From positions 150,219,379 through 150,283,378 of the forward strand of contig CP136063.1 in the NCBI GenBank assembly GCA_032622095.1: a stretch of 64,000 bases of DNA, written 5' to 3'. The notes under the pieces are model-generated. The model was not told the DNA's origin. It was given only the letters and a program-made list of their open reading frames with translations, and did no database searches. Below, piece after piece: positions 11,812 through 23,439 of this stretch. Origin of the DNA: Siphonodentalium dalli. Its lineage: Eukaryota; Mollusca; Scaphopoda; Gadilida; Siphonodentaliidae. The position numbers and the translations under genes were made by a program. Position 1 is the first letter of the stretch, and every line of letters begins with the position of its first letter.

Positions 11812-14013
11812 TGCAATATTGCAAATAGTTGATCTGTAATAAGTTAATTATACGATACTGTCAAATCCCAACAACTAATGTTTAATTGACATAAATGCAT
11901 GTCAGTTTTCCTTCTCATCAAAGACAGCCACCATCTTTTATCGATTGAAAACAAGAAATGTCATGACGCACACCATTATATGGTATGCATTAAGCCTTAC
12001 ATTGCATTAAAAATAGAATCTCTCCGCTGAGTGCATTACCGTAATGAATACAATGTAACAGACACATTGCTGCCATCTGTACGCCTTAGTGTTAGGTTCG
12101 TTTTTAAAACAACTGACAGCATTCACTTGTTAGATCACGATCTGTGTGAGATTTCATAAATCTGGGTACGATAAATGAATTATACCCCTCCCCAATATTG
12201 AGCCTAATATGGAAGCTTCTCGAAGAGTCCCAAACAAATGAACAAGGAATTGTTACTGCTGGTGAATTTTTTTTCTACCCACCAAAAATAGGCCAATATA
12301 TTTACACCAACTGCCAGTATGTTTAGTGCTGACTTGACACAGATGCTAAGATACATTTATGTTGATTTAGTGGCTTGTAACCTGTAAACTCATTTGAATC
12401 CCCCTTCAGTATTTGAGTATGTGTTTCCTTCTGTCATTCTTACCAGCGGGTAACATTTTCTGCCTGGTTTAAGATTTTTGTATATTGCTATTGTGCATTC
12501 AGATTGTGTGTGCCTGTCATTCTTTTGAAGACTTGACTCTTTCTTTCAGGTAATAACATTGTTTATTGACTTTCATCTCACAATAATCTTCCATGAAATT
12601 GATTAAAATGCATGTTTTATTAACAGGTCTGGCACATCCTAAATTCAGTTGTTGTAGTTGAATATGGATATTGCCTTTTTCATGGATTTAATACAAGAGG
12701 CATACCAGTAATCCAAAATCAAATACACACAAACGATTCAAGACAGTGTTGTATGAAAATTGGTGCCACAGAGGTTTTTGGTAACGAAATAGGAGGAAAA
12801 AGATTGTCGCCATGCAAATATCTCATGATGGTGGATATCTAGATTCTACAAGTATTCAATTGGTCTAAAAGTTGTTATGAACGAGCTATAGGGCTTCCCC
12901 ATTGATGTCATTCAGAGAGACATTCTAATGTCATTATATAAATAAATAATCTTGTACAACATGTTGCAAAGCAAATTTTATCTACATCATGTTCATTTGC
13001 TGCACTATATTGTTTTATTTCAAGGTTCCTAGAATTACAATACAGTATTCTTGATGTGTCATATTTACAAATCCATATGAACCACATGGGTGATATGCAT
13101 TCCGTTCATGTCACATGCCTTTATTTTTTCAATTAATGGATTCAAGGATGGGTGGTTTGTAATAAACACAGAACGACACATGTGTTAAGGGGTTTGTTGA
13201 TACGTCACCTGTGCTATTACGGAGGGATACAAACTCTTGTTCTATCATTCTGCCCTGGCACTCGTGTCAAACCGATTAACACACACATATCTATATGTGT
13301 ACATATTAAACAATTCAAAATGGCTGTACAACAGGATGCAAGATATACCGATAGATTCTGCATATTATATTAACACAAGAAAATGGTGGTATGATATTGT
13401 CATATTTAATTATAATAGTTGAATACAATATATAATTGTTGATTTTAGGATGTGCAAGTCATGATATATATAAAGCCATTTTAGTCAACTTATATCTTTA
13501 ACCTTCCAGGATGTACACAATTATGATTAAGATGTTGAGCAAGAAAGACAGAATATGTTGCTGAAGTTTCAATTTGATGACACAGAAATTATTAGGGGAA
13601 AAAATCTCTGGATGGAGGATGGAAATAAAATTAAAAAAAAATCCCCGGGCAAGTCTTGAGTCATACCGATTGTTGAATATCCCACACGAACCTGGTTAAT
13701 GCAAATCTCAGATATTCACTTGAAATAATTTGTTTGCGAATACACTGTAAAGGTAAATAAAACCCCAACAAATAATATCAAAATTATTCTCATTTCTCCG
13801 TGCTACATGTATTTTGGCTGATAGAAAGTGTTGGGGTGAGAAGTCTTACGTACATAAACTGAACACCATGGGCAAAAATGTTTCCATGGCATTTCCCACG
13901 GCATTGCTCATTGCCGTGGCCAATTTTGAGGACTGCCTATCAGGGCAATTGCCCTTTTTGAGCTTGGAACACTCTTTTTTGAACATTTTGTATTTTCATA
14001 AAAGCATTGTTTG
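11812..14013. other. Downstream/intergenic DNA, no gene seen
   Basis: No recognisable protein or RNA. It may include the distal 3'-UTR of the PAQR gene. Short ORFs at 13152-13422 and 13814-14128 match nothing that I recognise. Confidence 0.5.
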
Positions 14014-14110
14014 TTATCCCCCGCATACAAAGTTTAATGGGGAATATAGAAATTGGTTCCGTCGGTCCATGCGACTGTCCGTATCAACTTTGGAGCTCTC
14101 TATATCGGTC
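14014..14110 (+). repeat. Degenerate fragment of the GTCCCCC element left end
   Basis: TTATCCCCCGCATACAAAG, then GGGGAATATAGAAATTGG and CCGTCGGTCCATGCGACTGTCCG, follows the same order as the left ends at 5456 and 7477 (GTCCCCCGA, GGGGACTATAGAAATG, CCGTCCG). The rest of the element is missing. Confidence 0.45.
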
Positions 14111-14320
14111 ATCATTTGTTGGATTTGAATGAACTTTCGTATATGTTCATGCACCAGCATAGGGGGAAAGGCATCCACCTGGAACATGTCTCATCAATTA
14201 GAACGGGTTTCATCCATAACATTTTGCAGAGTTTAATATGTCCCTTAGAGTTAAAAATGTGTGCCATTATTTTATCTCTGTTACAATAGCTCATGTTTGA
14301 ATTATCTTTAGTATAGTTAT

Positions 14321-14566
14321 CCCTTTCATGAGTTGCGCTGATGCAGCATTAAAGACCCTGTTCCAGTGCAATCTCTTATTAATTTCCCATAGAGGAGCCT
14401 CGCACATATAAGAGAATGCACTGGCTTATCAGGTCAATTTAAATATTGTTAGGCCAATTTATTCTCTTGTATGTGCAAGGTTCCCTATGAGCAACTCGTA
14501 TATATAAAGAGAATGCATTGGCACAAGGTTTTCGCAAAATTTCAGGAAGCTCCAGTCATGGAAGGG
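14321..14566 (+). mobile_element. TTAA-type double-hairpin MITE, copy 1
   Basis: Begins CCCTTTCATGAG-TGCGCTGATGCAGCATTAAAG and ends TTCAGGAAGCTCCAGTCATGGAAGGG. Internally two hairpins of the type TCTCTTATATATGCGAG / CTCGCATATATAAGAGA are present but decayed. The flanks TTAT and TTGA are degenerate TTAA. Its GCAGCATTAAAGACCCTG stretch is the uninterrupted form of the site hit by the nested insertion in the copy at 30167. Confidence 0.7.
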
Positions 14567-14609
14567 TTGATAAACTTCAGTGAAAACCCAACTTTGCAGG
14601 GGATATGCA

Positions 14610-14800
14610 CAAGCCTTGAAATAGCGGGCTAGCATCACCAAATTCACCCTCTGGGAACCTCATTCTGCTGAGGTGTAAGCATAATGAGGTCCCCAGAGGA
14701 TGAATTTGGTGATGCTAGCCCGCTATGTGGGGTAGCATCACTAAATTCACCCTCTGGGGACCTCATTCTGCAAATGACAGACACCCTATTTCAAGGCTTG
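14610..14800. mobile_element. hAT-like MITE with 8-bp target duplication
   Basis: Ends CAAGCCTTGAAATAG and CTATTTCAAGGCTTG are perfect 15-bp inverted repeats. The element is flanked on both sides by GATATGCA (14602-14609 and 14801-14808), an 8-bp target-site duplication as made by hAT transposases. The interior is a long hairpin (GGCTAGCATCACCAAATTCA against TGAATTTGGTGATGCTAGCC) plus a third copy of the same arm. 191 bp, no coding capacity. Confidence 0.85.
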
Positions 14801-14808
14801 GATATGCA

Positions 14809-15944
14809 TTGCGGTGCGTTTATTAGATTATGATTCTTTTGTCTGATGATTTACACAAACAGAATGTCTACATTTTACATTCCAGAATAAGTTAATTGTT
14901 ATCATTATTCATATTTTGCACCGAGACTGAACAATTCATATTGTAATAACTATTATTATCCTTTGTGCAATTGTATTTCTAAAGGTATCCTTAAAGTAAT
15001 GTTCATATTTAATGTTTTTATTCTCAGATATCGTATAAAGATAATTACATGTACTTTTACTTAAGCAGGTTTACTTTTTTAGGAGTCACTTGGAGTTGTA
15101 AACATTGTTGCCTTCGAAAGGGTATCACATCCTTAACATGGACATTGCTAGGGGGTTCCAACTGGGGGGCCATGGGGGGGATGTGAGACCATAGCATTTC
15201 CAACTTTATAGGATTTTGTCCAATAAAATTTCCAACTATGTGGGATTTGGTTTTGAGTAATGCAAAATTCCAATATTGGCTTAATGGCTTAATAATTTGG
15301 GTTTATATATGTTCTTTTAAAGAGTATGGACTGTGTAAATAAAGACACTATATAGTAACAAGAATGACATAGCATTGATCCATGTTTTATGTTTTGATTA
15401 CACTCTGCATGCAGTATATTATACATGATATTAATCAGAATATGGTTGAGGAACGAATACGGGTAACATGTATTAAAATTCCAAGGAGTCACAAGTTATA
15501 ATTCACACAATGGTAACAAGTATTCATGCTGAATGATTGTTATATTGTTAAAGCTGTCTTCAGAAAGATAATTATGAAGGTTTGACATTACTAAAAGACT
15601 ATTGACCATGAATCTATTGTTGGTAAAACATACCAGTCTGAAATTGAAGGAAATGCTTTGCTTTCAATTTAATATATGTGTTAATTTCCAACTGTTGAAC
15701 ATGATGGTCCTCATTGGGGGGGGGGGGGGGGGGGGGTGAGACGCCTGGATATCCTCCCCTGTAGGGAAAGCTTCGAATTTAAAAAAATTTGAAATACTTA
15801 ATTTAAAAAAAATTCACATGCAGACCATGGGAATCTAGAGTTGCTTTCGCTCTGAAACGCTTATGGTAATACATAATTTTGTTGATTAAATCAAAGAGAA
15901 AGCAGTATAAGTTGTTTTAAAATAATTTCATGTTAAGATACTTA
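14809..15944. other. Intergenic DNA, no gene seen
   Basis: AT-rich and without recognisable coding sequence. It contains a 21-bp poly-G run at 15716-15736. Confidence 0.5.
15716..15736. repeat. Poly-G run, 21 bp
   Basis: Uninterrupted G homopolymer, a site where sequencing or assembly error is likely. Confidence 0.9.
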
Positions 15945-16625
15945 TGGTTTGACGAGGGACGGTTGGCGGGCAGGCGGGCGGACCTAAAGAATGCCTTATA
16001 ACTTTGACATTTGTTAACGGATTCAAAAAACTTTTGGTATGTCAGTTGCTCCCAATGACTATTTACTGCCTGTAGAAAATGGGTCACGTCCGAAAAGTTT
16101 ACAAGAGTTATCCATCTTAGATGTTTTTTAGTTAAGTTTTTCACCGATAGCGCGATAACTCACGCAAATATTAACCAATTTCAACAATATTTGGTATATG
16201 AGACTCTTGCAACAATATCTCGGACGAGTTCGAAAACCAGGATTGTCCGAAAAAAAATTCCGGAGTTATGGGTCTTAGTTTGTCTATTTTTAGCAATTTT
16301 ATCACCGTTAGCGCGATAACTCGATGAGATATTAACCGATTTCAACAATATTTGGTATATGAGTCTCCTGCAACAATATCTCGGACGAGTTCGAAAACCA
16401 GGTTTGTCCGAATTTATTTTCGCAGAGTTATGGGTCTTGGTTTGTCTATTTTTAGCAATGTTATCACCGTTAGCGCGATTCAATTGATATTTGGTATATT
16501 GGTCTATTGCAATAATATACCACCGTCCAACTTTTTTTCCCGGAGTTGTGCACCTTATTGGCAGAAGTTTGGTTCGACTGCCAAAAAACTCGACAAAAGC
16601 ATCTTAGATGCGTACCCCTTGTTTT
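15945..16625 (-). repeat. ~162-bp tandem-unit element, inverted short copy
   Basis: Bounded on the left by GGACGGTTGGCGGGCAGGCG and on the right by CATCTTAGATGCGTACCCCTT. Inside are about three units with CCGTTAGCGCGATAACTC, TTTCAACAATATTTGGTATATGAG and CGGACGAGTTCGAAAACCAGG (16172, 16335), a period of about 163 bp. The same unit order with the same two ends, in the opposite orientation and with more units, occupies 54280-55625. The small ORFs here are read-through of the units. Confidence 0.75.
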
Positions 16626-16984
16626 GTTTCCGAATCGGGAATAGCAATGAATATAAATGTCGTTTCGAAGTAGCATTTTTTTATTATAACTTCAATGCTC
16701 ATAGAAAGGTAGTTCATGTATTTATCAACCTATTTTGATACCGGGAAAAATTCAAAAGTGAATATTATATTGAGTATTTTGGAGCGCAAACCGCTAAGTG
16801 GCTTTAAATCACAGAATTTATATAGAGCTTCCTGTTTTGACTGGTATGTAACATATAATAATATGTAAATAATAATTGGGAGATAGAACATTATATGTGA
16901 CTTTAACCTATGCTTTGTTAAAATTAGTTATAAAAGGTGATTTAAAATGCATTTAAGTTAGTTATATATAGATTAAGAAGATAT

Positions 16985-18530
16985 ATTATATTCTTTGTGT
17001 TTTTATAATCTCTGTTACGCTTCTACTGGTATATGCAGTTTCTTTTTCTAATGCTTTACATTCTTATATACTTTGTTTGTTTTTCTAACCTCTGTTGAAC
17101 TTCTATTTACTTGTTTTGGGTTTTTTTTATCTCTGTTACACTTATATAATAGAGCTGTGCATGGTTTTAGCTGAACTTTACAAAGTTGAGCTATTGCCCT
17201 GGTTTGGTGTCTGTCGTCCGTCTATATGTGCGTTCGTTATCATCAATTTCCTTTCGCACACCCTACAGACCACATCCCTCATCCCATCGTCACCAAACTT
17301 CATATCGATCTTTGTGGTGACCTCTAGATGGAAGCCTTCATTTTTTTCCAAAATTCGTTAAAAAACATGGCGACCATCAGCCATCTTGGATTTCACATTT
17401 CAATTTATCAGCACACACTGCAGCCCACCATTTATTTGAAAATTGTTTTGAAACTTTACAGTCATGTTTAGGATAACCTCTAGATGGGAGCTATCAAATT
17501 TGAACACTTGTTGATGAAAAACATGGCTGCCAGCAGCCATCTTGGATTTTACTCTTTGCATAACTAAATCATTTGGTGCACCCTACAGGCCTCATCCCTC
17601 ATCCCATTGTCACCAAACTTCATCGGGGTCAATTCTCTTTTGGGAGCTATCAAATTTTTCTGAATTTCATTCAAAGACATGGCTACTGGCAGCCATCTTG
17701 GATTTTACTCTTTGCATGACTATATCCTTTGGCACATCGTACAGACCACATCCTGATACAATCCTCACCAAATTTCATATGCATCTTTGGGATGACCTCT
17801 AGTAATACTTAAACATTTTAACCTTTCTGCATCCCTTATCGCTCCATTAAATGTAATGTATGACATCCCCTCTCCAAGTTGAGCTACAGTTTCATTGACA
17901 CTTTAATTTTTTATCTCTATTATACTTATATATGCTTGGTTTCTTTATCTAATCTATGTTACAATTCTGTACACTTGATTTGTTTTTATCTCTTTTGAAC
18001 TTCTATACTCTTGGGTTTCTTTTTTATCTCTGCTACACCTCTATATGCTTGTTTTGTTTTTCTAATCTGTTTCACTTCTATATGCTTGGTTTGTTTATCT
18101 AATCTCTATTCCACTATATACGCTTGGTTTGTTTTTCTAATGTCTGTTACACTTCTATAGGCTTGGTTTGTTTTTCTAATCTCTATTCCACTATATACGT
18201 TTTGTTTGTTTTTCTAATCTCAATTCCACTATATATGCTTTGTTTGTTTTTCTATTTTTTTTTCTCTGTTACACTTCCATATTTTTTTTTATCTGTGTCA
18301 CACTCCTATATGATTGATTTGTTTTTCTAATCTTTGTTACACTTCTATACTTTTTTTTATAACTCTTACACTTTTAATTTCTTGAGTTTTTTAAAACTCT
18401 GCTACACTTCTATATGCTTGGTTTGTTTATCTAATAACACACTTTTACAATCTTGGTTTTTCTTCTAACGTCTTTTACAGTTTTACATACTTGGTTTGTT
18501 TACCTAATCTTTGTTACACTTTGTTAAACA
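16985..18530. repeat. ~39-bp minisatellite, split by an insertion
   Basis: Units of the form CTTGGTTTGTTTTTCTAATC followed by TCTGTTACACTTCTATATG repeat irregularly at 16985-17160 and again at 17906-18530. The interval between is the separate element at 17166-17905. Units are strongly strand-asymmetric (T/C-rich on the plus strand). Confidence 0.75.
17166..17905 (-). mobile_element. AGCTCAACTT-ended array element (HINE-like), inserted in the minisatellite
   Basis: Read on the minus strand it starts AAAGTGTCAATGAAACTG-TAGCTCAACTTGG and ends GTCCGTCG..CAAACCAGGGCAATAGCTC, AACTTTGTAAAGTTCAGCTAA. This is the same two-ended layout as the copies at 25930 and 41485. Three units marked by GCCATCTTGGATTT-AC (about 17382, 17540, 17694) are spaced about 156 bp. 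Minisatellite sequence resumes on both sides. No transposase ORF. Confidence 0.65.
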
Positions 18531-20450
18531 TGCGTGCGTGTCTTTTGGTAATGGTATTAATCTTAGCCTGACCGTTTTCTCTGATTTCAACTGAGATAAT
18601 ATTAGAGCCAGTCTCATGAGGAAACACACATTATAACACATTATCGCTCGAGAGTTGAGCTTAAGACCCAAGAAGGTGGCACTGCAAATGGTGCATCATC
18701 CATTATATATGCATCTGAAGCTGAATTAATATCATTGCTGTATTAACATAGTATCCATTGCAGGCATCACAATGAAAATGTCATGCAAAAATAGCATTCT
18801 GCTACTGCTATAATTGAATGTCGGGGACGCTGCATTTACTTGGCTGCAGTTTCCATCATTTACGATCACAAAGAGGCCGAAAATGGAAGGACCCTGTCAA
18901 AGCTGTATGCTTGTGTAACCATTGTGGTCCTTCAAAATTCCCTTATTGTTGAAGAGGTTGAGTATCGCAGACAATGCAAAAATGACGACGTTTGCATCGC
19001 TTGCAACACTGTCTGCATGGTTTTTACTGAACAGTACCTTGTATTTGTAGCGAACTCCAGCTCTCATGAATTATATCAGTACCAGTATACAGCCATCCAC
19101 AATTAATTTGATAAAAGCTTATATATTCAAATGTGTATTCACGTGTTTGTTGCTTTCTTATAGTTATCTCATTTTTTATGTGAATCTCTGCATACCTGTC
19201 TAGAATTGACCATCAATACTAATTCCATAAATTGAGTTTTATTTAGACTATTTATGTTGATATATTCTAAAATGTTATTGTTTATTGTTGTCATTATATT
19301 TTTATATTTGTATAATTGCATGTATATCATAGTTATATGTCTTTCACAATACTGTTATTGCCATCAACTTCTGTTGTAATTGTGATAAAGCTTGCTTGTG
19401 TATACTTGATATTATGAAAGTGACATTTGCTTCAATTCTATTCTGTCACTTCCACAGTGTTGTCAGATACTATTGATGCTGTTATGAGATAAATCTTGCG
19501 ACCATAAATTATCTGGGGAAGTACACGTTTTCAAAATGGTTTATATTTTGGGTCAAAATTATCCCAATTCTATGTTGATACTCAGACCACAATGGAAGGT
19601 AGAATTACCATGGTATATTGTTGCAAATATGATTTATTTGTTGGATATATATAAGGGTACATGTTGATATTTGCGGTATCAGTCTTTAGTTGTTAGGTGT
19701 GATTATTTACTCCATTATATGAATTCAGTTATTTTCTGTAAGACATATTGTCTCATTGATGTGAATCTGACACAGTTTTGGAGAAAAGGCTGCTTCATCA
19801 TACATCCTTTGAAATAAGGTGCCAGAGTCCAGAATTTACTTGATTATTGAGAAATTGAATGGAGTTATATAAACTGACAATAACCATAATTATCATTAAA
19901 CCTCATTTTGAACTTTGCCTTTATTTTGAGACAATTCAAGCACGTTCCAAGTTTGGTGATGATCAAGAATGCTAACTGGAGTTATTATTTGGAAACAGAC
20001 AATTCAAATTTAGTGGTGAAAAGTCCCAAAAACTGTGGCGAAATTTATCAGACTGAACCCTAATTGAACTTCACCTATACATTTAACCATATACTAGTGC
20101 AATGGTTTGATGCGATCATGCAAGCCAAAGACCAAACATTTCAATTCAATTGAAATTCAAACTAAAGTTTATATTGTATTGAAACGAAAGTCAAGACGGA
20201 TGAATGCTGGTGATTCAGATGGTTCCAATACCGAAGTTTTATTTCAAGGAACAATAACATGCTATAGGTGAACGATTGTTGACTGCAAATTTGGAACCAG
20301 TGAAGAAATGTAGTTTGCCATTGGTTTGGGTATTTTTCAGGGCTCCCTTTCAAGTCCACCACTGATATACAAAATATAAATCAACTTTCTTTAAGGAATA
20401 ACCTTCATTTCCTGATGAAATAATAATGTAAATGCATTTGATCTGATCAC
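18531..20450. other. Intergenic DNA, no gene seen
   Basis: Checked in all frames; the 88-codon ORF at 18840-19106 has no recognisable features. No repeats with clear ends were found. Confidence 0.5.
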
Positions 20451-20454
20451 AAAC

Positions 20455-20512
20455 ATTTAAATCGCAATGCGATTTATATAAACATTTAAATCGCGATGCG
20501 ATTTATATAAGT
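20455..20512. repeat. Two tandem copies of a 28-bp palindromic unit
   Basis: ACATTTAAATCGCAATGCGA-TTTATATA is followed directly by a copy with one change in the centre (GCGATGCG). Each copy is self-complementary around ATCGC-GCGAT. Confidence 0.85.
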
Positions 20513-20642
20513 TTTTGGTCAGTATAAATGTGTAATTATATCAGAAAATGAAGATTTTTGCTTATAAATATAGATACCCATGAGAAATATGAATTGGAAA
20601 ATGAATTTTCTGTCAGTTTGAGTTGGAAATATAGTTATTTAA

Positions 20643-20887
20643 CTCTTTCATGACTGGAGCTTCCAGAAATTTTGCGAAAACCCTGTGCTAATGCATTCTC
20701 TTATATGCGAGTCTCCCATAGGGAGCTCGCGTATATAAGAGCATACATTGGCCCAACAATAATACCTTGAAAGCCAGTGCATTCTCTTACATATGCGAGG
20801 TTCCCTATGGGAGACTCGCATATATAATAGAATGCACTGGCACAGGATCTTTAATGCTGCAGCAGTGCAGCTCCCATCATGAACGGG
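20643..20887 (-). mobile_element. TTAA-type double-hairpin MITE, copy 2
   Basis: Begins CTCTTTCATGACTGGAGC after TTAA (20639-20642) and ends GCTCCCATCATGAACGGG before TTAT. Contains two hairpins (TCTCTTATATGCGAGTCTCC / GGGAGCTCGCGTATATAAGA and TTCTCTTACATATGCGAGG / CTCGCATATATAATAGAA). Orientation is opposite to copies 1, 3, 4 and 6. Confidence 0.8.
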
Positions 20888-20891
20888 TTAT

Positions 20892-22680
20892 TGGGAACTC
20901 TTTTGTGTTGTAGCATGTGGCCGTGACAAAATGCCTAAGCCCAACCTTCACTACAATCTAATGTAATTATGCTATTTAACATGTTCAGTGCCGATGCCCA
21001 TTCAATTACATGCAAAAAGTATGAGATAACTCGTAGTCAGCAGTGAACATGTTAAATACATTAGCTTTTTTGGATACTAATGGCAGATTACTATAGAAAA
21101 TGTAGTGGATGTAATTATTGATGGGTACATCTTGTCTATCATGAGTTATGTTGATTTTACTGTCTCATCTATCATAATTTGGGTATATTACCTCTATTTA
21201 TTCCACATTTGTTAACATGAAGAACATGCATTCAACAGTATCACATCCATTCAATACATATGTCTCCCGCGCATTGAATATATGGTGGAACTACTTAGTG
21301 TTGATGTCGCCAGGAGTCATGACGTAATTATGTAACCATTTGCTTCCATTGATATCTCAATAATTGACATGTTTTTATGAGACTTACCATTATGGTACTT
21401 ATAGCATCAATGGAAGTCACTGTGGTGTGGAATTAATGCAGAACATAAACTATGTCAGAATCTGAAATCATTTATCAAACTTGTTGCAGACTGAAGTACA
21501 TTTCACTTGAGCCTTCGACTCTCACAAAATATATCCATGTGCATCCACAGGTATATATGCTATATTTTCATTAATAGAGTACCCAGGATAATACTGATGG
21601 TTGATGTAAATTCATGTAATGTGACATCAACATCAAGAAATTCAGTAGTAAACAGAATCAGTACACATGTAATGTAGGTATTTGAGGCGATCAAGAGGGG
21701 GAAAAAACTCTATACTCTACATGGTGTGCTCAATTGACTTGTTGATATTGGTTGTGTAATTTAATATATTATACAGCACAATCAAATAATTTAAACTAAA
21801 TTGAATATTTAAAGTGATCTGAAACACTCCGGTTGGGTGATCAAATTGAAATGGAGAATAATCATGCTGAAGTTGCTCGAAATAGTTATTTGACAACACA
21901 CTCCACCATTCTTATATATTAATTAAATGCAATGACTCTATGACAATATCGTTTTCGTTAGTTTATCGCTGATAGTTGTGCCCCAAATCGAGAAGTAATT
22001 ATATACTATTGAGAGTAGTTCAGACTATGTTTTCTATGGAGTGGTACAGTCGATATTGCTTGAGATTTTCGGTAATGTTAGTAGAATGCACATTCTTCCA
22101 GTAGGCATAGCGCCTGCATACTAACTTAACAGGTTCACACAACCAAACAAGTCCATAATATGTCTTTAAAACCGATAAATTTCCTATCAGCAGTTTTGTA
22201 TATCTACAACTGAAATGGTTTTCATATTTGATTTGCATGTCATATTACAATCTTTTATTATATATAGATTTAGATAGCCTGTCATTATTACTGAATATTC
22301 AGTGGTTTATCAAGAAAATGACTTCTATTTGTTGTGAAATTTATGATGAAATGACCATTTGTTATTCTGTTTGGGCAGATAAATTTAGTTACTGCACCCA
22401 ATCAGAAATTTAGACAGTGATTTGTGCAAAGCACTCTTGTCTTCTGATGGCTTCCAGTGTTTATATATAATGTGTTATCTACTTTGTTGTCTGGAGTCGG
22501 TTACACAGATATTAAAACATTGTTGTGTAATTGTGTTGCTATTTTATTCCAAGCTGTGGGAATGGAAGCAGTCAGCAGAGACCTTTCGCAAACAGTCAGA
22601 AACATTTTAGGCTGATTGGGCCCCATCATTAACAAGACATAAAAAAAAACTTGTTCAGTAAATAATAATCGATCCATTTA
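20892..22680. other. Intergenic DNA, no gene seen
   Basis: AT-rich; only short ORFs without recognisable content. Confidence 0.5.
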
Positions 22681-23412
22681 CATTAATGCCCTAAATAATC
22701 GACTCCTTAAAGGGGTACTGTACCCAAAATGTTGTTGTTGGTTTCTATAATCCCCGAGTCGGAGAATAAGGTAACACTTTTTCCATTATTTGAAAGTCTG
22801 TTGAGTACGAAGTAGTGTTACGGATGGCAAATTTACAAATTGTCGTTGTCGAGTAATTCTTGTACAGTTTTCAACCAAATGTATCAAATAAAAGTTATAT
22901 TATATTCATACTAGTCCCATATACTCATTTAAGTTATTGTATCGTCACTAGTGAGTGAGTTTTCTCCCCGTATCATCATAATGTTTTAAACGATCGTGTG
23001 TGCGATCGGTTTACCAATCCAGTATCCCTCAATTAATTTGATTACGTTTTGTACACGGAAATTCGTAATTTAATTGACGCCATTTTATGGCTCCAGTCAT
23101 AAATTCAATTTATATCAAATTATTAACTTTGATTTTAAGATAGCCTATTAAGCTGAGCGTTTACAGAATACATCTTCGACTCAAATTACTTATGTTTCTA
23201 TATATTATCGATATTAGATCGTTGTTATCACCGGAAATGTATTGAAAATGGCGTACAGTACCCCTTTAACCACAGCAGAATTTTCAGGATTTAGTTGGAA
23301 ATATGGCTTGTTGCTATTCATGAATGGCAACAAGCCATATTTCCGTCTAAATCCTGAAAAGTTACCCATAATTCTGATGTGGTTAAGGAGTTGATTATTT
23401 AGGGCATTACTG
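22681..23412. mobile_element. TA-flanked foldback MITE, interrupted copy
   Basis: Ends CATTAATGCCCTAAATAATC and GATTATTTAGGGCATTACTG, flanked by TA on both sides, as for Tc1/mariner-type insertion. The inner part is a hairpin: CAGGATTTAGTTGGAAATAT / ATATTTCCGTCTAAATCCTG around CATTCATGAATG. Near its left end it is split at TTAA by the element at 22711-23265. An unsplit copy lies at 35276-35488. Confidence 0.8.
22711..23265. mobile_element. TTAA element with GTACTGTACCC ends, nested in the TA foldback
   Basis: Starts AGGGGTACTGTACCCAAAAT and ends ATGGCGTACAGTACCCCT, flanked by TTAA on both sides (22707-22710, 23266-23269). In the uninterrupted host copy at 35300 the same position reads GACTTCTTAACCACAGCAG with a single TTAA. 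This shows TTAA target duplication, as in piggyBac-type transposition. 555 bp, no transposase ORF. Confidence 0.9.
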
Positions 23413-23439
23413 TATATTATACAGTGAATTAGTTGTTAC

